From: Torymus aiolomorphi
Taxonomy: Eukaryota; Arthropoda; Insecta; Hymenoptera; Torymidae
Assembly: GCA_036365515.1 (NCBI GenBank)
Contig: CM070874.1
Location: 242,240,430-242,304,429 of the forward strand
Direction: 5' to 3'
DNA length: 64,000 nucleotides
This document shows, one piece after another, positions 57,841-64,000 of this stretch; position 1 is the stretch's first letter; each line of letters begins with the position of its first letter. The notes beneath the pieces are model-generated. The model made no database searches, was not told the origin of the DNA, and was given only the letters and a program-made list of their open reading frames with translations. Both the position numbers and the translations under genes were made by a program.

Positions 57841-59380
57841 AAAAAATCGACATAACATTCCAAAGATAATATAATTACAAAAACATTATAATAAGATACA
57901 AAATTACATTTGAGTACAATATTCAATGGGATAAACACATTGGAAGAATAATTAAAGAAACAAAATATCTATTTCCCTGTTTTTTACAAAAAGATTTTTA
58001 ATAACAAATTTAAAAAATTTGATATACGATTACCCAGCTTAACCTACTATGTTCCCAGGACCTAAGCGATTGAACTAAAAGTATCAAAATTGTGTAATAT
58101 TATATAAGTACATGTTAAAGGAATATCATATATACAAAAAAAACTAATGTATGAGCTATAAATATTGTAATATGATAAATTTCAGTGCATAAAGAATGCA
58201 ATGTTCTAGCTGACTCAGTCTTACAGCATGTAGAAAACTATTAAATAGGCAAGTCTCACTGGGTAGAAGTCTGCGAAATACATAATGATGTATTTTAATA
58301 CAACAGATACCCTGAAGCGAGTTCTTACACCCTGACTAAACTTAGAAATTAAATAGACGAGCTAATATTACCAGGGACAACTACCTACCCTTATCGCATT
58401 TAACAACACACACAGCACTTATATAATATTTCCCAGTTCCTATTACGTATCCCCTCACACTTTAAAGCACTAACACTCGAAGATCACTTAGAGCTGCAGA
58501 AGTTGCAAAATAGGGCTAGACGGTCTAGGCTGGCACTACTCCATGGATGCCAGTCTGCTGAGAATCATCTAACAGCGATCCACTGTGTCAGTAACCACAC
58601 CACCTAGGAGGAAAGTACTGACAGAGACCGTCAATTGTGTTTCAATGTCAGGGACTGCCTCAGCCTAGGGATCAGCAAAGCGCATGAACAGCAGATCAGT
58701 CCCTATTCTGGGGGACAAGCGAGGAGAGTTGAGCACCTAAAAACCACATATGACTAATAAATAGATGACTCAAAAAAACATACCATACAAAAGAAAAGTC
58801 TGCAGCAATGGCTGTTGTTCACTCAATGTACCAGCTTCCTGTAACAACTAGAGGGAAAGAACTGATGGAGACTTTAAACCGTTGTTTCACTGAAGACGCT
58901 GAAGACACAAGCAGCAGCTTAACTGTACACATAGTCACTAGTGTAAGAGCCAAACAAGGGAAGTTGAGCACCTAAAAACCACATATAATTAATAAATAGA
59001 TGACTCAGACAACATTTCCGCACCCAAGAAACAGTCTGCAGCAGTGCCCGTCGTTTACACTACTCTCGCTGCCACAGATACCTGCAACAAGCGAAAGTAC
59101 CATCAGCTCACCCATCAGAGAGGTTAGGAACGAGAAAATGCTTACTAAATCTGCTCTCGCCGCTGACACACTGCCTTCCCATCTCCGACGAATCATCGAC
59201 AATCGACGTACACGATGAAAGGGCGAACACGATTCACCAGGGTGGCATACTACAGCAGCCACAGTAATCGCTGGGGACGCCGGGAGCCAGACGATTCGAT
59301 TGTTGACAACACACACCATGGACACATATGCGCCACGACTGACGGCACGCCGCACTATACTCAGCAGTAGCAGAAAGCGC
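57841..59380. repeat. Non-coding stretch with a 235-bp tandem duplication
   Basis: GTTGAGCACCTAAAAACCAC followed by ATAT and AATAAATAGATGACTCA occurs at about 58728 and 58963, with GTCTGCAGCA downstream in both. Small frames here (for example 59000-59218) have no recognisable domain. Confidence 0.6.
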
Positions 59381-60045
59381 GCGCGATCATATATATATAT
59401 ATATATATCTTATACCTCGCGGTCGCACGAGTCGCATGTGTTTTTCCGCTGTTCTTGGTGTACGAACGCAGCCTAGCCGAGGCACGGTAGTATACATAGG
59501 TCCGAGCCGAGGTACCTAGCGTAGCCGTTACGACTGCTGCAGTATAAGTATTCATGCACGCAGGTCGCAGGGCTAAGCCAGATTGCCGTTGCCGAATGCA
59601 TCAGTATTGAGCATTCTCCTTCTGTTTTTCTCCTTTTCGCGGTATTAGTGTATATATATATGCATATGTGCGCAAGTATTTTTTATAATTGAGATTGTAT
59701 AGGTATATGTCATTAGGAACACCCGTGAGTCCGTGAGCAGCTAGTTTTTTATTATTATTATATATTTAATTTTTTTTTTTTATTATAAATATCGGAAGTG
59801 TTGCAATTTTCGCTTTTATAAAAATACAAGGTTCTCCTGAGTATTGCGGTCGTACCTATTATGTAAAAACGAAGTTTTTACATAGGGAGGGGGCGGGCGA
59901 CGAGCGAAGCGAGGAGCAGGTGTGTGTGGGGGCGGGGGGAATGGCGTGCCGAAGACACGCTGTGGGGCGCAGCCCCCCTAGTTTAATACAATTTTTTAAT
60001 TCATTATTCAATATTTTTGCTAAAAAGTGAATCGGACTGTTAACT

Positions 60046-61135
60046 CCCTGTTGGAGAAAGGTGATAGAAGTCGATAAGATTTCTTATCGACTTGAATGGT
60101 GAGTCCTAATTCCATTTTCTGCATTACAACTTGATAAAATGCGATAAAATCTATATAAGTCAATATAAGTCAATAAAACTCGGTATGAAAAATTACAATT
60201 GAAATTAATAAACTCACCCTGGTAGAAAATAACCCAACCAAAATGGTTTATCTATCAACTGTCTGTGAGGTTCAGGTTGTCCAAATAGCCGATGAAGATG
60301 TCTAGGTGGTGCGCTCCGTAGCTTTTTGCGTCTAGGTGTAAAAAATCATTGTCCGTGAGGGGTAAGTGGCCCAGGCAGCCGATGACAGTGGCTAGGCTGT
60401 GCGTTCCGTAGCTTTTTGTGTTTAGATTTAGAAGATTATTGTCGAGGTCCAGCTGGTCCAGGGACTCGATGACGGTATCTAAGTAGTGCGCTTCGTAGCT
60501 TTTTGCGTCTAGGTGTAGAAAATCATTGTCCGTGAGTTTCAGGTGGTCCAGACAGCTGATGAAGGTGTCTAGGTAGTACACTTCGTAGCTTTTTGTGTCT
60601 AGGTGTAAAAAACTATTGTCCTCGAGATCCAGGTGGTCCAGGCAGCCGATGACGGTGTTTAGGTAGAACATTATGTAGGTTATAGCGCCCAGGTGTAGAA
60701 AATGATTGTCTGCGTGGTTCAGATGGTCCAGGCAGTAAAATGCTACGGAATACACTACCTAGATACCGCCATCAACTGTATCGACCACGTGGACCCCTAG
60801 ACAATGATTTTCTTCACCTCGTCTCTAAAAGCTACGATCGCACTACCTAGACATCGTCATTGGTTACTTGGACCACCTGGACCTCACAGACAGTTGATAG
60901 ATAAGCAATTTTGTTTGTTTTTTTCTACAACGGTGAGTTTATTAATTTCAATTGTAATTTTTCATATCGAGCTTTATGGACTTATATTTACTTATATAGA
61001 TTTCATCGCATTTTATCAAGTTCTAATGCAGAAAATGGAATTAAGATTCACGATTCAAGTCGATAAGAATTTAATCGACTTCAATGGTGAACCTTATCGA
61101 CTTCTATTGATTTCTATCAACATTTTCCAGCAGGG
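60046..61135. mobile_element. Element M: 1.09-kb foldback element with a 90-bp minisatellite
   Basis: Ends CCCTGTTGG...CCAGCAGGG, with inverted arms of about 240 bp (60046-60290 and 60870-61135). Removing it with one CT restores the Penelope-like RT sequence across the junction. The centre holds about five 90-bp repeats; a diverged inverted unit also extends into the right arm. Non-autonomous; superfamily not assigned. Confidence 0.85.
60260..60770 (-). repeat. 90-bp minisatellite, open as 30-residue protein repeats
   Basis: TCCGTAGCTTTTTGYGT recurs every 90 bp (for example about 60316, 60406, 60496). On the minus strand it is open for 166 codons with a repeated DFLHLDAKSYEAHYLDTVI pattern because 90 is divisible by 3. 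Probably not a gene, but the frame is maintained throughout. Confidence 0.85.
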
Positions 61136-61199
61136 CTGTAGAAATAATAGGTCTAAGTGGTACATCAACCTTGTGAATTTTGGGTAAACCATATACCTT
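61136..61199 (-). pseudogene. Penelope-like RT, N-terminal fragment
   Basis: PKVYGLPKIHKVDVPLRPII on the minus strand is the conserved RT entry motif of Penelope-like elements. It is cut at 61136 by Element M; the next part (NSPIHFLAKILNNELKN) lies at 59982-60034. Confidence 0.8.
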
Positions 61200-61716
61200 T
61201 GGCGATTGGGATGAATTTAAAATTAGTTTCAGTGATATTGATAAATATATTCGTGGACTAGATAATGGCTTAAGGGACGGCAATGGTTGGACCTTGAAAT
61301 TCACCACAAGTCATCAGGATAAAACAATCGAGATTGAAGAAGACAGAAAGCCCGGAGTTGGTCGAATCAAACGATTTCGTCATAGCTTAATAATTAAAAA
61401 AGTAACTTTTGATTGTCTTCAAGAATGTATTGTAAAGTGTATCGAAACGCGTCTTAAATATTTAAATTCTATTGCGAGTAGTGTTAGACGTGTTACCTGC
61501 GAGATTATTGAATTCCTCACAAATAAAAGTAGCCTCATGGATGAAGCACAAATACAACTTTATACACCTAATATTGTCAAAAATGTTGTAAATTTAGTTG
61601 CCAATGATGCAATAAATGATATAACCACTAACGTAGAAAACCAGTGTAAAGAGGAAAAATTAGCGTCTCTATCTATTGTATTACTTTGTATCATTGCATA
61701 TGCCAAGAATTGTTGA
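61200..61716 (+). CDS. Unrecognised intact ORF at the Polinton right side
   Basis: Open to TGA 61714-61716; the portion before about 61200 is antisense Penelope sequence, so the true start is unknown or lost. About 170 residues: FGDWDEFKISFSDIDKYIRG, then a basic patch KPGVGRIKRFRHSLIIKK, a Cys-containing helical region FDCLQECIVKCIETRLKYLN, and a hydrophobic C-terminus SIVLLCIIAYAKNC. It is uninterrupted, whereas its Polinton neighbours are broken. It may be a Polinton cargo gene or an exon of an older captured gene. I do not recognise the family. Confidence 0.45.
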
Positions 61717-62015
61717 TGTATTAAATGTTAAATTATCTGACAATAAATAGAAAGTTTCATTGTACTTACCATGCTCTTATTTTTCCTTTACCTTTCCTTG
61801 GTCCTCTTGAACACGAATTATTATATTTTCAAAAAAATTGAAATTGAGATTTACCTTTCCTTGGTCCTCTTGAATAGGAATTATTATATTTTCAAACAGA
61901 TTGAGTTTTAATTTATATTTATAAAATTATAATCAAACGTATAAAAATTATATTCTGTTTTATGCCTCACAATTAAGAATTAAAATTAATTTTATTAATT
62001 ATATTTTAATTAAAT
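61717..62015. other. AT-rich spacer with a short repeat
   Basis: TTTACCTTTCCTTGGTCCTC followed by TTGAA occurs twice, at about 61788 and 61851. No gene. Confidence 0.55.
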
Positions 62016-62240
<225 letters not shown>

Positions 62241-62248
62241 ACTTTTGC

Positions 62249-62358
62249 TATAGCAGCACTATGGCGCGAGCCAAACAATGACTCATCGGCGCCCATTAAC
62301 CTCGGCTGGCGCCGATGAGTCATTGTTTGGTTCTCGCCATAGTGCTGCTATAACTACT
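62249..62358 (-). repeat. Polinton right TIR, itself a hairpin
   Basis: ATAGCAGCACTATGGCG...GGCGCC (62249-62292) is followed, after about 14 bases, by its inverted copy ending AGTGCTGCTATAACTACT. The outer 59 bp match the left TIR. Confidence 0.88.
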
Positions 62359-62364
62359 CCTGTG

Positions 62365-62450
62365 TACGCTCCTGGTTCCGAATAAACTCCCTTTTCTTGT
62401 GGGACACTTTTCGCTCTTTATATCATGTACATTGTTATGTCAGGAAATAA
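62365..62450 (-). pseudogene. Transposase A N-terminal fragment right of the Polinton
   Basis: Minus-strand frame VPQEKGVYSEPGAYTG, which continues in frame with the fragment at 39726 when the Polinton and one CCTGTG are removed. A stop (TAA) lies just upstream, so the true start or an upstream exon is not defined. Confidence 0.55.
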
Positions 62451-62902
62451 GGATGAAATTTCATTTTTCATATATATAAGCGTTAAGCGTGAACAATTTG
62501 TTTGTGTTTTATCTCATTAGTGATAGCTATACCAGAGCAAATCTGTATCTCACAAATACGTCTCGATAGGTATTTACGTCCTCTATCACGACAAAAGAAA
62601 ATTGAGAAAAAAATAGGCTTTTTCGAGAAAAATGCATTTTTCTAAAAACTGCTTTTTTCAGAAAAGTGCATAACTCGTTTATTTTTTATTTTTTTTTAAT
62701 AACATAAAGAACATGAAAAAGGGCTCAAACTTTAGTGAAATTATGTGTTAGACGCTAAAAAGCTTAAAAAACTGGTGAAGCAGTAGCTGTTTGAAAATTA
62801 CATTGAGAAAATTTTTTTCTATGTAAGAATTATCTCGAAAATTTTCGGCATTGTTGAACGCATGAAATTTTGGATGCAAAAAAAAAAAATAATATACGGG
62901 TC

Positions 62903-63195
62903 TGTTAAATAAATTGAGCTGTGATAGTAAAAAAGGAATAGTTTATTTAACACTGATTAAATAAATAATACATTGATGTAGCGAGCCTCATGCTCGCGGC
63001 GCGATGTGCTTGTCGCTTGGAGTCCAACGGTCGAGTAAGTGTTTTGCGCGAGTCGGCCGTTGCTGCTCGCACACCGATCACGTGATGCGCACTGGAGGGG
63101 AGCACACGTACACTTACTTGTGTGAGTGCGCGTATACAATTCATACGCGACCTTTTCATCTATATTACGCAATATAGAATGTACAATATTTAACA
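62903..63195 (-). repeat. Copia-2 3' LTR
   Basis: 293 bp on the minus strand, TGTTAAATATTGTAC...AATTTATTTAACA. It begins like but differs from the Copia-1 LTR (TGTTAGAATATAAGG), so this is a related but distinct family. Confidence 0.78.
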
Positions 63196-63239
63196 CGCCT
63201 CCTTACATTTATATTGCGCATTCAATTTTTATTTTACAT

Positions 63240-63917
63240 TTAATAACTCTCTGAATTTAACAAACTTATCTTTACATAATGTGTAAATATATCCGCTACG
63301 TTATTTTCTGAGTCGATTTTTACAATTTCAATCTCTTTGTTTTTAATGCTCTCATGTACATAGTGGTAATGAATCTCAATATGTTTCGAATTTTTCGTAA
63401 AATTACCGAATTTCGCTATACTTATCGTGCTTGTATTGTCTTCATATATTTTCACTTGATCATTTAACTTTATGTTAAACGCTTTTAATAATTCTTTGAT
63501 GTACTTCAGTTCACTCACTACTTCGGATAGTGCAATATACTCTGCATACGTTGACGCTTTCGTGACACATTTTTGTTTCCGCGATTTCCAGTCAATCGAA
63601 AATCGCGGAAACGAAAATGTGTCACGAAAGCGTCAACGTATGCAGAGTATATTGCACTATCCGAAGTAGTGAGTGAACTGAAGTACATCAAAGAATTATT
63701 AAAAGCGTTTAATAATCGCATAGCCTGAAGTTGATTTTTTATCAGTACAATCACCTGCCCAATCTGCATCTACATAACATTCCATTAGGTTTATGTTTTC
63801 ATTTCTTTTATAACACAATTTTAATTCTTTAGTTTGATATAGATATTTTAATACACGTAGAGCATATTTATAATGCGTCTCATTGTAACAATTTTGGTAC
63901 CTGCTTAAGTAATTCAC
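63240..63917 (-). pseudogene. Copia-2 RNase H, disrupted by an inverted duplication
   Basis: From 63917 downward: YLSRYQNCYNETHYKYALRV, LMECYVDADWAGDCTDKKST (catalytic D region), SGYAII, then a break at the palindrome 63475-63712. Beyond it the frame resumes IDWKSRKQKCVTKASTYAEY (catalytic E in TYAEY), YIKELLKAFNIKLNDQ, IYEDNTSTISIA and NSKHIEIHYHYVHE, ending near 63240. About ten residues are replaced by the inverted copy, which inactivates it. Confidence 0.88.
63475..63712. repeat. 113-bp-arm palindrome in Copia-2 RNase H
   Basis: Arms 63475-63587 and 63600-63712 are reverse complements with about one mismatch, separated by 12 bp. Both arms are RNase H coding sequence, so one is an inverted duplicate of the other. 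Confidence 0.92.
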
Positions 63918-64000
63918 GTACCAGAACTTATGTATAATATTGCGCCAATTAAATTTCTGTATTTTATATCCGATTTACATTCTTCAGCCTTCTCAAGCTT

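Larger units (their letters stand above)
56424..59981. mobile_element. 3.56-kb unclassified insertion in the Penelope-like RT
   Basis: It separates RT text at 56423 (KPESHINN) from that at 59982 (NELKNCIK). The right end is GC-rich, with a GCGTG/CACGC hairpin, a GGGGC/GCCCC hairpin and CTAG at 59978-59981 followed by T, as in Helitron 3' ends. The left end AGGCACGGCCGC lacks the expected TC, so the class is uncertain and it may be more than one insertion. It contains a 175-bp satellite and other repeats and no coding gene. Confidence 0.5.
52512..61199 (-). mobile_element. Penelope-like retroelement, minus strand, with three nested insertions
   Basis: Minus-strand RT and GIY-YIG coding pieces at 61199-61136, 60034-59982 and 56423-54968, followed by a 3' tail (52805-52512) with a hammerhead-like motif. 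The pieces join logically when Element B (52806-54943), the 56424-59981 insertion and Element M (60046-61135) are removed. The 5' end is truncated at about 61200. It lies antisense within the Polinton, after the capsid gene. Exact ends are not fixed. Confidence 0.78.
62903..64000 (-). mobile_element. Copia-2: 3' end of a Ty1/Copia element, running off the window
   Basis: Minus strand: RNase H coding from beyond 64000 down to about 63240, a purine-rich tract (GTAAGGAGGCG, 63196-63206) and the 3' LTR 62903-63195. The LTR ends where Transposon A begins. The 5' part lies outside the window. Confidence 0.85.

Noticed and set aside
61104..61307. 67-codon minus ORF as a full Penelope N-terminus
   Set aside because: Only 61136-61199 matches the RT motif; the rest is antisense to the plus-strand ORF.

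Overview
This window is animal genomic DNA, most likely from an insect. It is AT-rich with GC-rich islands, has long (AT)n and (CT)n tracts, and consists almost entirely of mobile elements nested inside one another: Polinton/Maverick, Penelope-like, Ty3/Gypsy, Ty1/Copia and DD41D mariner. The family mix and protein flavour recall parasitoid wasps (Hymenoptera), but that is an inference. I see no confident host gene, no bacterial-type operon and no CRISPR array.

Layout. 1-6250: repeats, CT-rich low-complexity sequence, a 322-bp tandem duplication carrying splice-donor-like sites, and one weak ORF. 6250-30650: an AT-rich 141-bp satellite split by a 23-kb Ty3/Gypsy provirus (Gypsy-1, 6584-29575). 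Gypsy-1 has 2.3-kb LTRs, a polypurine tract at the 3' LTR, decayed gag-pol and small coiled-coil ORFs. Within its 3' internal end sits a younger GC-rich Gypsy-2 (14842-23978) with about 97% identical LTRs, an open 1164-codon pol and a canonical -1 slippery site. Within its 3' LTR sits a DD41D mariner (26319-29329).

30650-35930: a 5' Copia fragment on the minus strand, diverged tandem repeats and a solo LTR. 35930-62902: a DNA transposon with long terminal inverted repeats (Transposon A). It is split by a solo LTR, by a TTAA-flanked foldback element, and by a 22.6-kb Polinton/Maverick (39733-62358) with AG...CT termini and a 6-bp CCTGTG target duplication. The Polinton carries decayed PolB, ATPase, small virion-like ORFs, a PLA2-like ORF, a chromodomain integrase, a penton-like protein and a major capsid protein, all on the plus strand. 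The capsid gene is interrupted by a solo LTR. A minus-strand Penelope-like element follows, with a hammerhead-like motif; it is in turn broken by a relative of Transposon A, by a 3.56-kb insertion and by a foldback element with a 90-bp minisatellite. 62903-64000: the 3' end of a second Copia element, minus strand, running off the window.

Relative ages follow from the nesting. Transposon A came first, then the Polinton, then the Penelope-like element, then its insertions; and Gypsy-1 preceded Gypsy-2 and the mariner. Only Gypsy-2 looks young. Inverted duplications beside AT-rich tracts recur in the window and deserve a check against raw reads.
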